Shown here in pieces: positions 44,160 to 55,498 of a stretch of 64,000 bases of DNA; positions within the stretch are counted from its first letter, which is position 1; the number at the start of each line of letters is the position of its first letter. Source of the stretch: Hysterangium stoloniferum (taxonomy: Eukaryota; Basidiomycota; Agaricomycetes; Hysterangiales; Hysterangiaceae). The translations under genes were made by a program, and so were the position numbers. A model generated the notes under the pieces. That model was not told the DNA's origin, did no database searches, and worked only from the letters and a program-made list of their open reading frames with translations. The stretch spans positions 186,001-250,000 of the forward strand of contig WHVD01000032.1 of assembly GCA_015178975.1 (NCBI GenBank). Direction: 5' to 3'.

Positions 44160-46240
44160 ACAGGGGCTAGACGAATGAGCCTATCGACTGGGGATGTGCG
44201 AGGTCGCGCAACCCGGTCAGATAGGACAAGTCGTCTGTACTCGAGGAAAATAATGAAATATTCCCTCGATAATTATTTCTCTTCCTCTCACGTCGAAGTT
44301 CGTTGTTGTCCTACAAGAAGAATAGCAGAAGATAATAGTTGCAGAGGATAGCAGGCGATAGTAGTTAATTTAGTGATTGTAAACGTGGGTGTGACATGAA
44401 GCAGCCTGTGAGTCACGCGTCACAGGACGTAGAACGAGAATTACATAAGTAATCTACAAAGTAATCTCCTACAACTCGGTGGTTGGTGGAGCCAGAAAAA
44501 GCCCAAGAACATTGAGTGTTCATCAAATTACACACTACATTATCCTCATCCACTAGGACTTAGTTAGGTATCATGGCTGCTTATCAGTTCATGTCATCTG
44601 CCAATGGTCACTTTGGGTTGCCCACCCTGAGATTGCCCATGGCAGCCATGGCAGATGGAATAAGCCGGTAGTGCGGCAGCCAGTATACTAACTAGCACCG
44701 GGAAAAGCCCTAGCTCCAAAAATTTTTAGATCCTCCGAGGCTTAAACTCCGCTGGCAATCACTCATCGGTTAAAGTCGGTTAAGGATCTAACATGTGATT
44801 GCAGGGTTTAAAATCCAATAAACTTTCGGATCTCAAAAGGTCCCTAACCAATTTTAACCATTGTAAGGATTCAAGTAAATAAAATAAGGCTCTACTAGGG
44901 ATCCTAAATTTTTTTTGGAGAGGGGGGGTTATCCCAGTGTAGGTATTAGTAATCGGATGCCGTTCTCAAATTGTGAGAAATATGAGCTAGATACAAGAAT
45001 AACACTCAGAGATGCCAAAATAGCTAAGGTGTACAATCTACGAAGTTTGTATTTATGTTAAAAATAAAGCAACCATTTTTGGGGAACAAAATAAATGTAA
45101 GAAAATGGAAAATAACAAAGAGAAATAGAATGAACATGGTGGAAGTGTTGGAATGTACATCATGGACAATAGGTTCCGAAGACCACATCTATTTTTAGGA
45201 CATCAAAGGAGTTGTGTCACTTGGCCAACTTCCCTTTGTTGCCTTTCCATTGTTCTCACTGTTTCGTAGTCGGGACGTGTAACTGGAATGCGGACACGGC
45301 CCCTGATATTCGCCTGTATACCATCTTTGGCGAAAGATTGAAACACCTATTCTGAAAAGTCATTCTAAATGTCCCCATGTGCTCTCTGGCTTTAGGCAAC
45401 CATGAGTTTGTATGATCGGCAGCTGGGGTCGTGAGGCAACGACGGCCTCACGTTTTACAGTCAGATAAGGTGTATGTGGTAGGTGGTGCGTCGGTGGTAG
45501 GACTCGATGTCAACTGGGACCTTTTTCACGGGGTTCGTGGGCATTGATTGTTGTTAAAGCTTCCTGACCTTTTTAATCAGTCGAGCAATACACCGTGGTT
45601 CTATCAACCTGTGCGACCCTGACCCAGTGAGCCTATTTGGCGACAGGCTTTCAATCACGCTCTCTGTGACCCCCCCCTCCCCCCCCTCCACGACTGCCGT
45701 TCACGAGTAGTATTGGCATTATCAAATGTCTGATAAAACGACAAATTTGATGTCAAACAGTTATGACTCCACTATGGTGTAACATATGGCCAGCCATTGA
45801 GGGTACCATACAGACCTGAGTATCATCAACACATCAGAACATCAGATATAGTGAATCCAAATGGATTAAGAAGGATCATTTTTACCGACAGGAAGCATAC
45901 TGCACCTCGTCCAGTCATCGCAGTTGTACGGGTATCAAGTGCGATTGGAATATAAGACAATGGTTCCCTGCCTTCGCTCGGGCGAATCAAATTGTCAACG
46001 GATACCGAATAATCATGGCGTGAGTCTCACGCAATTGTCATATCTATTGCTCTAGCAAGACCCTCGACACTTGGTCTCATTTGTTCCTCTGCATACGGCA
46101 GCATCAGTGATAATCGAACCTCGCAGCGGTTTACATGATTTCGCGCACATCGGCCATCCCCAACACACGACTTGGAGAAGTGTCATATCCCATCTTACTG
46201 AAGGACTTGATGTAAGAATTACATAATAGGGTGAAAAGTA
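44160..46240. other. Intergenic, no recognisable gene
   Basis: It includes the promoter side of the IBtk-like gene. A C-run interrupted by T lies near 45669-45690. One member of a dispersed 70-bp repeat lies at 45583-45656. No open frame of note. Confidence 0.5.
45583..45656. repeat. Dispersed 70-bp repeat, copy 1
   Basis: It shares CAATACACCGTGGT and TCAAC.TGTG.GACC with 48343-48413. Both copies end in a small hairpin: AGCCT pairs with AGGCT here. Confidence 0.55.
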
Positions 46241-46241
46241 T

Positions 46242-46510
46242 TGACCTGAGTTGGATTTGAACCAGCAACCACTATGTCTGGATTACATGTCTAGTTGTAA
46301 GCCTGGTGGCTTACAACATACTGATTACGTTATCACAGACGCGCATAGTAGTTTTTTCATATCGTTTTACTTACCGTCATCATCGTGTACCGTACTCGCC
46401 GTTCTCGAGGAATACAGTTTGGTCCTATCAACGTCTGGACCGATGCCAATGTAAGGCTGCATTAGACAGCAGCCTTTCACTAGTGCTCTTAACTCCTGAG
46501 CTATCAGGCC
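46242..46510 (-). pseudogene. tRNA-Thr(TGT)-like gene split by an insertion
   Basis: On the minus strand, acceptor GGCCTGA (46510) pairs with TCAGGTC (46249-46243). The D-stem GCTC/GAGC and an A-box-like TAGCTCAGGAGTT are intact. The T-arm GCTGG, loop TTCAAAT, CCAAC has one mismatch. Removing a 184-bp insertion with one copy of its duplication gives the anticodon arm CTAGA CATGTAA TCCAG, with TGT at the anticodon (Thr) but A instead of T at position 33. The variable loop is about six bases too long. The T-arm style is closer to organellar tRNAs than nuclear ones, so a mitochondrial origin is possible. It is not functional. Confidence 0.55.
46296..46479. mobile_element. 184-bp insertion with hairpin ends inside the tRNA-like gene
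   Basis: It runs from TGTAAGCC to GCCTTTCA and is flanked by CTAGT at 46291-46295 and 46480-46484. The left end folds as TGTAAGCC/GGCTTACA and the right end as AAGGCTGC/GCAGCCTT. TG..CA ends and a 5-bp duplication suggest integrase-type insertion, possibly a miniature LTR-like element. Confidence 0.5.
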
Positions 46511-46514
46511 ATTA

Positions 46515-48340
46515 AGAGTAGTTCTGTTAGGAACCAGTCACTACTGAGATGGTTAGTCATCAGTAAGATATTAGTTTATCCAAGTCAACCATTGCTCATT
46601 CAACACTTGAGTCTTAGAAATTCCTTATGACGAGTGTCTATCCAGTTTAGGTTAGTTATAATTTGGCAATAAGACAGTGGGACCAGTGCTCATCTGGAAA
46701 GGAAATATCGACATATGTCTTTCTCTAGTCAAACTTTAGGATATTCTCCTAGCCAAATGCAGTGCAGACTTACACCGGACTGTACTCACGGACATTTTAT
46801 TCAAATGTGGCGATTTTACTCTTCGATGGACAAGGTGTCAAAGGTACACTATTTCCCGAACGCTTCGAGGGGCTCTTTGAAGAGGGAAATGTACAATTTT
46901 TCAAGATCACAAGGAATAAATCCAGGACTGTAGAAAGGGGGGTGCCTTACCAACAAAAAGGCTTGTCATTAATCATACCACATGGTTTATCATTCAGTGC
47001 ACTGCCAGGAAGGCATAGGAACTGGATACAACACAGATAGAGCTTCCTATCCTCGTACTCGCCGACAACAATGTGGTCATGTACCTCCTGTTGTGGAATA
47101 CATTGTTGAACATTCGATGCCCAGTACAGGTTCATGTAATGGAAAAACGCAATGTCTTATTAAACTTGACGCATTATCAGATACCGGGTAGGCTATCAAA
47201 TTCTAGATCCAGTCAGACAGCAGTCATTGTACAAGTTCTCTAGAGAGGACAACACTGTATAAAAATGGTTAGATCGACTTCTGTGACGCCGTTCGCCATA
47301 TACATAGATGGAGAATTAAGATATTTTGAAAATGCTCAAGGGTAGACATTTGTTCAAGGACCCATGTGTCATCTCATTCGTTTGGCAATTATCTGAGATC
47401 ATAGTCGTTGTGTTTCGAGTCTATGAGTTTAAAGTCGACACTGCAAACGGATTCCTCGAAGCTGGATGGATGCGGGTTCCATCATTCTCCGCCCTTTCAC
47501 CTAAATTATATGAGCCAAAATGCATTAAAATTTATCTCACGATTTCTTGCAGCAGTAGGCCATTCATATTGGCTGGTTTTACAAGTTCCCAATCCACATA
47601 GAGGCGCTGCAAGCCGATACACTGGGTCCCCAATCAATCGGCGCCGGTATCCTGGCCATCAGCAACCACCGGAAACCGTGCCAACGCTCTTAGGTGTTCA
47701 TTGTAGGGTTAAACGATCATTGGTCGGCACCGCATGTTTCTGTTGAACACTTGTCTGCAACAATGAACTATGGCAAGTACTCCCTGTGATTAGTCATATA
47801 TCATCATTCAACACTAGTTAGCGACGATGAACCATGGAAAATGCTACATAGTATTCAACACCGTTAAAGTGACGTGTACAGTGCCATATGAGCACCACCA
47901 ACATATACGTTACCAAAAACAGTATCAGATGGTGTCACTCAAACATGCACGGTTAATGTATAACAAAATATAATGAAGTCAAATGGTGGAGGTGACAGCA
48001 TCAGCGTCAAGAAGAGTAAATGGACTTCGTCAAGTTGACAACGGAATTGTTTGACTATTGCTTTCCGTCTGGCGCCTTGGACATCATTAAGCTTGAGCGC
48101 AGCGGCAACCAGATGCATCAAGGTTTCCGATAATGCATATACTCATGATCTCCGGAAATCATTAACAAGGTGAAATCAGTGCAAGCCTGGCACCCCAGTC
48201 TTACGCATTCACCATTGTTTGCGTTCGCCTTTTGTTCCACTTTAGTTCTGTTGCACATGATCATGACATATATTGCCCGGGGAGTTTTCTTCCTTCTTTA
48301 CCTTACCATACGCTACCTTGTTCTGTATCCAGTCTTGCTC
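46515..48340. other. Unassigned stretch with moderate open frames
   Basis: Plus-strand frames of 60-112 codons overlap (for example 46762-47040 and 47408-47746). None carries a domain I recognise and codon use is unremarkable. A decayed gene or element is possible. Confidence 0.35.
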
Positions 48341-48342
48341 TA

Positions 48343-48413
48343 GACAATACACCGTGGTCCTGTCAACTTGTGTGACCCGCCTGTGAGCCCATTTGACAAT
48401 GGGCTTCCAATCA
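48343..48413. repeat. Dispersed 70-bp repeat, copy 2
   Basis: It matches 45583-45656. The hairpin here is AGCCCAT pairing with ATGGGCT. The position that is T-A in copy 1 is C-G in copy 2. Confidence 0.55.
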
Positions 48414-48419
48414 GGTCAT

Positions 48420-50440
48420 ATAACACGAAATGTATTATTTGGTAGAGATTTGTATAGTGCGGTATCCATTCAAAAGCGGTTGGCTGAAATTCCATTATCT
48501 TAAAGAAAAGAAAAGAAAGTCAACTTGAGGTCTATCAGGGTTGCACGCTATGTGCAACTTATACATATATCTACCGATAGAGCATCAAGTGTATGTATAA
48601 GGGGTTCGATCTCTGCATATGTCTGCCTAGTGGCGGCTCAACGAGGGCGATCGCGACATATTTGTGATGTCGCACTTTGGTCAATAGCAGCCTCACATCT
48701 GGAGTGCTCAAGAGCTTTCTTGATCAACTGGCATGTCGATAATAATCTTACCGTCAGAAGCCAACTTCAGATATTCTTTTGTTGTTTTGACGATGGTGTG
48801 AACTTTATAAATTTTTAACATTTTCTTGTTCTCCGAGCGGTATAACTGGCGAACACCGTACGCTTTCAGATATTATTTGTTTTTGGCCAGCCCCATTCGA
48901 GTTTAAGCAAAATTTCTGGCACCGTATTCAGACCGTTACTGAGCCATCGTGACGATCTCTTCAACACAACGAAGCTGTGCAATACGGATGGCAACAGTTG
49001 AAGTACATATTACTTCATCATTCATTTGGTGATACGTCTTAGCGTTGGACAAGTACTTTAGCCTAAGCCGTTACATTAGCCTGAAGCCATCCACCATGGT
49101 AAAGTATTTGCAAAGTTATTGCAACAGAGTCTCGGCCAGCAACTTTCTAAGTCGTCACATCGCTTATGAACGTCCATCCAGATCTGACCGCCGACATACC
49201 GAGTAGTACCAATCCATCACTATTTTTTTTTCGTCTAAAACCCCACATGATTTTGGAGTAACCAAGTTTCTATGGGATTTAACACCTCTCTGAAACTCTA
49301 TACTCTCAGTTAACCCACCTCTGATAGGACAACGGAGAGGTATCAACGGAGAGGTATGGGTTAAGACAGTTGACTGTTCCCCTATTGTGCGGTGAATTTC
49401 TCTGACGTCGGGTTGGAAGTCTGGTTCCCGTTGCCTTAGCGCTAGGTGCGCGCGCTTGGCATCAAGAACCAGTGTTCGGCAACGCGTTCGGGCGAGGGAT
49501 TTAATCCCAATAAGTACTTTTTCATATTCAATTACATATTAACTGTTTCTCACAGTCATTCTTGACCAAAAAAAACTCTTCTGCACTCATGAGACCGAAA
49601 AATTAGCTATCTTGTCACTTACAGCTCTCCAGTTAGAGTCATTGCATGGAAAGTTTCCCTACATAAAAATGAAAAATTGGTTTTCAAAGCGTTGACGCAA
49701 TTGCCCGGCTTAAAGGCGCCCGTTCCTGGTGTCTTAGTGATAGTAGTAATTTTATTCTTTCCGTGGCCCCTTCCCGATACCAGGGGAGGCTAAGGTAGAT
49801 AAGGGAAGGTCAGTAGAATAAAAAAATGGCAGTAAAGCTGTGACAGAGGATAGAGTGGCGATGATAGGGCTGAGCGGAAAATGTTTTATAACTTAAGAGC
49901 CCGCAGTAACCAAAAACTCCCGAAGTCGGGTCATCTAAAATTGATATCATTGTTGAATTTTGGGGATTCGCTCAGCGCACTGCAAGGAACTCGAACCACA
50001 CGGGGATAATACTAACCGGGCTATTAGGCATATATGGATGAGACATGTATTCTAGTCACCCGTTTACAAATTAACCAGTTCTTTACCAGATACTAGCGCT
50101 CGCCACATCTGGAATAGCACAGAATTTAACCAGATAGTATCATTTCTTTTCCATTTCCGTCACTACATGTAAAATTGATGCATGTTCTACTGTGGGAACG
50201 AAGCCTATTGTAAGAGATCACGATGCAAGTACTTTTCGGTGTCGGAATCTGTGTATAGATCTTGTCCCTCATACATCTTCAACATCTGTTGGTGCCACAG
50301 CGCTGAGGCTCAAAGGATCTCCGGAGTCATGAGAGAAGTCTGAAATGCCGGCTCTCACTACCAGCGAGGGAGAAATAGATCTATAAAAGCATGGGATCGT
50401 AATGTCGAGAATTACAACTATATCTCGGTATTTTTCTCTG
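48420..50440. other. Intergenic, upstream of the P450 gene
   Basis: No gene was recognised. A near-duplicate of ACGGAGAGGTAT occurs twice near 49330-49355. A tRNA-like fragment lies at 49985-50031. Confidence 0.45.
49985..50031 (-). pseudogene. tRNA-derived fragment (Asp-like)
   Basis: The minus strand reads TAGCCCGGTTAGTATTATCC, then CCGTG and GGTTCGAGTTCC. A-box- and B-box-like blocks are present but most of the anticodon arm is missing, as in a deleted tRNA-Asp. No acceptor pairing was found. Confidence 0.3.
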
Positions 50441-50449
50441 TCTGTACTG

Positions 50450-52605
50450 ATGATTGACGGCAAAGCCACGGTACGTCTCTCACTTGATTTCTAACCCCTT
50501 TGGGAAAGACAGTAACATACCCTCGTTAGAAGGCTACATCTCTAAATATTGCTCTCCTCATACTGCTCACTGTTCTTTTTTGGCTCCTCACGCCTTACAT
50601 AGTGCGTCGTAAGATCGTCGATGCAAAAGGACATACCATTCCACCAGGACCCCTTTTCCGATATGTTTTCCTGCGTAAATATCCTGAACGTTCTCTTCAC
50701 AAATGGGCCAAACAGTATGGGTCATTATTTTCCATATTTATGGGAAATCAACTAGTGGTCGTAATATCTGATCCACATGTCGCACGCGAGCTACTTGTTA
50801 CCAACGGCGCAATCTTTTCAAGCCGCAAACCATACTTTATGAAGAACAAGACCATTCTTCGAGGAAGAGCAATAACTGCGTCCCAGTATGATAATATTTG
50901 GTATACTCTCCATGGAGCAGAATCACTCACACCTATTTACTGATTTACTCTGTTGTTCAGGCGGAAACATCGTAAGATTGCCATGAGTCTGTTGACTCAC
51001 AAGGCCATTTCAAAATACGCACATGTATTGGACTATGAGGCTCACATCTTCATCCGCTCAATGTTCCAGGAGTCGATGGCAGGACTTTTGCCTCTTAATC
51101 CTACGCATTATGCTGGTCGCTATGCTCTCAAGTAAGTGTAGATGGGTGTTTTCCAAGATATCTTGAACGCTGAACTCAATTTCTACAGCAACATGCTTAC
51201 CATTTCCTTTGGAACTCGGACTGACACTTCTAGTGATCCACTTGTGGAACGTGCGCTGAATCTTGCTATGGAGTTTATGGATCTCACAGGTCGGTTGGGT
51301 CCGGATATTATTGTGCATCAATCTGATACTTTATTGCAAATTAGAAAAAATGCCTGATGAACCTTAACAGCGACAGAGGGCCTGAGCAACGGATCAGGGC
51401 ACTGAAAGATCAGGCCCTTCCAGCGCCTTCTGTCGCTGTTACGGGTTCATCAGGCATTTTGTCTATTTTTGTGATATTCCCAACTAGGTCCCTTGTCAAA
51501 CGCTATCGACTTCATCGATGTATGGCAATTTATTCCAACATCCATGAGATGCCGCGGTCGACGACTTCACAACGATCTTATTGAAGTCTATGGCGCCATG
51601 ATTCTCCAAGTGAAGGCTAGAATGGAGTCAGGGGAGCCCGTTCCTGACTGTTTAGTGAAGACTTTGATTGACACGCAGCATGAAGAGAAACTAGATTGGG
51701 AAGATATGTGTATGCTCTCCGCCGTCTTTACCCTTGGGGGCGTCCACTCGGTGCATCAATTTGTTTTTGCGAAACGAGACTTATTCCCCGGAACTGACAA
51801 TCATCTTCCAGACGGCTGGCATAATCCAGTGGTTTCTTGCCTTAATCCCGTCTCATCCTGAAATCATGGTGCGTGCGCACCAAGAACTCGATCACGTTAT
51901 CGGCCAGGACAGATGGCCAACGGCAGAGGATGAACAAAGTCTGCCCTACATACGTGCGATTATCAAAGAAGTAAGAATATATAATACAATTCATTTATTC
52001 TTAGAAACTAACACCATACAGGTGCAGCGCGTTCATGCTCCCTTTTGGATGGCCACTCCGCATTACTCCACTCAGGATTTCGTATACAATGGACACTTTA
52101 TTCCAAAGGATACGGTCATGGTTCTCAATTGCTTCACGCTTCATCACAATGAAGAGAGGTACTCTAATTCGTGAGCTATCTTCTTGACTTGCAAATCATA
52201 CTATAACTTAATAACCAACAGTTATGTTTTTAACCCGGACCGTTATCTTGGAGACACGCTCAGTTGTGAAGAGTCGGCGAAACTCGGTGATGTGATGAAA
52301 AGGGACCATTGGACATTTGGGGCGGGGTAAGAGACCTGAATTCGCTCAATGCTCATGACATTTCTGAGCTACCTTGAAGACGTCGTATTTGTCCCGGACT
52401 TGCCGTCGCAGAAAGAGAGCTCTGGTTGGCCATTGCTCGCCTCTTGTGGGCCTTCGATATTCGCACTGTGCCCGGTGAACCTATTTCTCTTGAAGAGTAT
52501 GAAGGTAAATCGGGTAGAACACCACTTCCCTACCGAGTATACCTTCAACCAAGGCATGAGGGTGTCCGCATGATACTGGATCAGCAGGGAGAAATAAAGC
52601 TTTAG
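50450..52605 (+). CDS. Cytochrome P450 monooxygenase (9 exons)
   Basis: A 517-residue P450 is spliced from 50450-50470, 50530-50900, 50961-51131, 51189-51289, 51488-51750, 51812-51970, 52022-52158, 52222-52326 and 52380-52605 (sum 1554, divisible by 3). An N-terminal anchor (about 13-32, NIALLILLTVLFWLL) fixes it to the ER, followed by the proline hinge IPPGP. The K-helix has ExxR as EVQR (Glu362). A PERF-like FNPDRYL and the heme loop FGAGRRICPG with Cys447 are present. It would oxidise a small hydrophobic substrate with a P450 reductase; the substrate and CYP family are not assignable here. The I-helix reads GGVHST, lacking the usual acid before Thr. Intron 4 (51290-51487) is enlarged by a 114-bp foldback insertion. 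The start exon of seven codons is the least certain part. Confidence 0.9.
51347..51460. mobile_element. 114-bp foldback element inside P450 intron 4
   Basis: Outer arms AAAATGCCTGATGAACC and its complement are inverted, and the pairing continues through AACAGCGACAGA and GGGCCTGA with small gaps. The other seven introns of this gene are 49-71 bp while this one is 198 bp, so the arms account for the extra length. Target duplication unclear. Confidence 0.7.
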
Positions 52606-52609
52606 GGTA

Positions 52610-53254
52610 TAAAGCAACATATACTCACTAATAGCGTTAATTTGACCTCTTTCGCTACAATTCTATGCTAAACCACCATATTTGAGCGCGTTATGTAACC
52701 TTGATCTCTTTCTTTATCAAGGAGAAAGCATTTTATACTTTCACTACGTCCCTGAGCTTGAATTTGAAAAAAAAAATGGGCTGTATTGTAAAGCATTAGA
52801 GTATATTTGAAAGAGATGGTATGTCAGTGGGTTGAATGGTGTGCCTGTCAATATGAGGTACTCCATTAAATTAGCTAATAAAAATTGCTTGAAAAATGCA
52901 CTCTATTCATACGTTCTAAAGGACAGGAAGTGGCGGTAAACTGGCGGGTCACTGTACGCAAAAAAGAACGGAGTCCTCACGTGCTGCGATTGAACTTTGG
53001 GCATTGTTCAACAAATCTCACCTTCGAACCGGCCAACAAAGAGGGGTTTGTGGGCTGTTGTAGATCAAGTCTAATACGTGCTCAAGATACTGATATGTCT
53101 CAGATACATGGAGCATCATTTTATTAAAAATAGTATGAGTTGGCTTATTGTAATACACAATCTACAAGTGGGTAATAGACTTGTAATAATAGTACTTGTT
53201 TGTCAATCAATGTGTCAGTTAGTGAATCACCTTCCGACATGTTAGGTAGGATGC
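52610..53254. other. P450 3' flank, no gene seen
   Basis: AT-rich with a run of A near 52770. No domain in the short frames. The Tc1/mariner element begins at 53257. Confidence 0.5.
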
Positions 53255-53256
53255 TA

Positions 53257-54872
53257 CAGTGACCTCAAAAACCCTTTCCATGTTGACCCCAAATGCAGTG
53301 TTTGAAGAACACCACCTTACAGCATGGGAATTACACTTAGTTTTGGTGGAGTCATACATAGTATATCCTCTTGGCTACAATATTGCTCCCTGGTTCATGT
53401 GATTCCGATCACAGGGTGTAGAGATATGATTAATTTAAAACAGTAATACCATGGAAAGGGTTTTTGCACTTTTGAACTGATGACTAGGATCTCAGTCAAA
53501 TCATAGAAAAATGGCTATTATTTGTTGGTACAAATAGATATATACATGTAAATAGTATGTCTGAGTTTAAAAAAGTTCTCACACTTCCACACTTCTTGAT
53601 TCCTAACCACCATGGTCAGATCCCTCTCTCTTACTCAACAAAATACCATCCTCTCCTTGCTTGATTCTGGCCACTCTGGTGAAGCTATTGCCAAGAGAAC
53701 TGGTGTTAGCCCATCTGCCATATCCAAACTTCACTCCATACATTGTTCTCTCCTTCCCAAAGCTGTTGGGGGTCGTCCCTCAAAGCTTTCTCCTACAAAT
53801 ATTCGACATGCTCAGCATCTCATCACCTCTGGCAAAGCTGAAAATGCTGTCCAAGTGACCAAAGCCCTTACCAACATTATCAACCAGCCCCTCTCTGCCA
53901 GTACAGTTCGCCTCCACTTGAAGAAAGCTGGTATGAAGGCTGTGGTCAAGTCAAAATGCCCCCTTCTTTCCACTAGGCATTGCAAAGCTCGCTTGGACTT
54001 TGTCTATGCTCACAAGGATTGGACTATGGAGGACTGGAAGATGGTTATATGGTCTGATGAAACCAAAATCAATTGCCTAGGGTCAGATGGACATAAATGG
54101 GCATGGAAAAGGGCAGGTGAAGGCCTTAATGATAGGCTGGTAGAGGGAACTCTGAAGTTTGGAGGAGGTTCTCTTATGATGTGGGGTTGTATGACTTGGG
54201 AGGGAGTTGGATTTGCTAGCAAGATTGATGGTAGGATGGATGGAGATTTCTATCTTCAAATTTTGAAGGATGAGCTCCAGCAAACCCTGGAGTATTATGG
54301 TCTCAATCCTTCTGACATCATCTTTCAGCAAGATAATGACTCTAAGCATACCTGCAGGCTGGTCAAGAACTGTCTAGAAGAGCAAGAATTCAGGACTATG
54401 GTTTGGCCTGCAGTCCCCAGACCTGAATCCTATTGAACATCTCTGGGGTTGTCTCAAGAGAAGGCTTGCAGAGCATGAAAACCCCTCCAATGGAATTCAT
54501 GAATTGTGGGAAAGGATTCAAGTGGAGTGGGATAGAATACCAGTTGAGGAGTGTCAGAAATTGATTGAAAGCATGCCTAGAAGGGTTCAGGCAGTGCTTA
54601 AAGCAAAAGGTGGTTATACCAAGTACTGATAATATGTAAATACCCTGTTCAGTTCAAAAGTGCAAAACCCCTTTCCATGGTATTGCTGTTTTAAATTAAT
54701 CATATCTCTATACCCTGTGATTGGAATCACGTGACCCAGGGAGCAATATTGTAGCCAAGAGGATGTACTATGTATGACTCCACCAAAGCTAAGCGTAATT
54801 CCCACGCTGTAAGGTGGTGTTCTTCAAACACTGCATTTGGGGTCAACATGGAAAGGGTTTTTGAGGTCACTG
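53257..54872 (+). mobile_element. Tc1/mariner element 4, almost intact
   Basis: A 1616-bp element with TA duplications at 53255-53256 and 54873-54874. Terminal inverted repeats of about 225 bp are nearly identical. The outer motif CAGTGACCTCAAAAACCCTT recurs inverted at the inner edge as CATGGAAAGGGTTTTTG. It is the best preserved of the four Tc1/mariner copies, so it is likely the youngest. Confidence 0.93.
53612..54630 (+). pseudogene. Tc1/mariner transposase 4, one 2-bp deletion from intact
   Basis: The frame starts at 53612 and is open for 274 codons. It has an N-terminal helix-turn-helix (EAIAKRTGVSPSAISKLHS), a second one around GRPSKLSPTNIRHAQHLI, then catalytic WSDETKI and FQQDNDSKHT. 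At about 54413, text that should read AQSPDLNP has lost two bases, shifting the frame. In the other frame NPIEHLWGCLKRR follows, and the protein ends GGYTKY at 54630. The spacing between second Asp and Glu is 34, so DD34E. Expected length is about 339 residues. Confidence 0.9.
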
Positions 54873-54889
54873 TAGTTTAGGTGTATACT

Positions 54890-55010
54890 GGTTCTGGCAT
54901 GCATTAACCTCAGAAAACATGGTCCACAATTAGCATCCTCCTATGAAAAAGTGAGGAAATGGGTGAACTGCCCCTAGGAAAAGGGTGGTTTCATCATCAA
55001 TTCCAACACA
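54890..55010. repeat. Dispersed repeat, inverted partner of 26866-26975
   Basis: CATGGTCCACAATTAGCATC, then a short gap, GGGTGAACTGCCCCTAGG and ATCACCAATTCC-like text match the earlier site in opposite orientation. Probably the end of a repeat family not otherwise visible here. Confidence 0.6.
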
Positions 55011-55350
55011 TTTTCCTTTCTTTGCTTTCCCATTGTTTCGATTTACTATAATTACTACCTAATCAAAATGCTACCTCAGTCGATTTATCTACTTCATATC
55101 GGCTAAGGTGTGTTATGAATAGTTCGTCCTTTGTTATAATCAATTACTTACCTCCATGGTAGATATTATACTTGTTATAGGTATTACTCAATATGGGTTG
55201 ATTTTCCTACTCCACATCAGCTGAGATATTATACTTGTTATAGGTTATGGGCCCAGACCCAAGTCACTAAATAACAGATCAATAGGCATAAGATACCAAG
55301 CTGAATCTTGTTCTTGACCCCATGTTATATTGAGTAATGCTAGCAGTGTT
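55011..55350. other. Intergenic, no gene seen
   Basis: A 23-bp phrase around GATATTATACTTGTTATAGG occurs twice (near 55160 and 55230). Nothing else was recognised. Confidence 0.45.
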
Positions 55351-55356
55351 TCCCAG

Positions 55357-55427
55357 GGTCAGGTGGTGTAATGGTTAACACCCCTGCTATATATGTACAA
55401 GCCCTGGGTTCAATCCTCAGTCTGGCC
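55357..55427 (+). pseudogene. tRNA-like sequence (possible tRNA pseudogene or SINE head)
   Basis: A 71-nt cloverleaf can be laid out with acceptor GGTCAGG pairing with TCTGGCC (with G-U pairs), D-stem GTGT/ACAC, and T-arm CTGGG, loop TTCAATC, CTCAG. The anticodon stem CCCTG/TGTAC does not pair, so the gene is not functional. The loop would place ATA at the anticodon. A-box and B-box promoter text are preserved, which fits a tRNA-derived element. Confidence 0.5.
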
Positions 55428-55498
55428 ATTCATTTTCTACACTTCTAACACCCCATGCACCACATTGAACCACTGACCATTTGAGCTGAACCACTGAC

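Noticed and set aside
46715..47746. Spliced host gene from several plus-strand frames
   Set aside because: Frames overlap, no domain was recognised and no convincing donor-acceptor chain was found.
49740..49850. Structured RNA from an imperfect GC-rich hairpin
   Set aside because: Pairing is patchy with many bulges and no conserved motif was visible.
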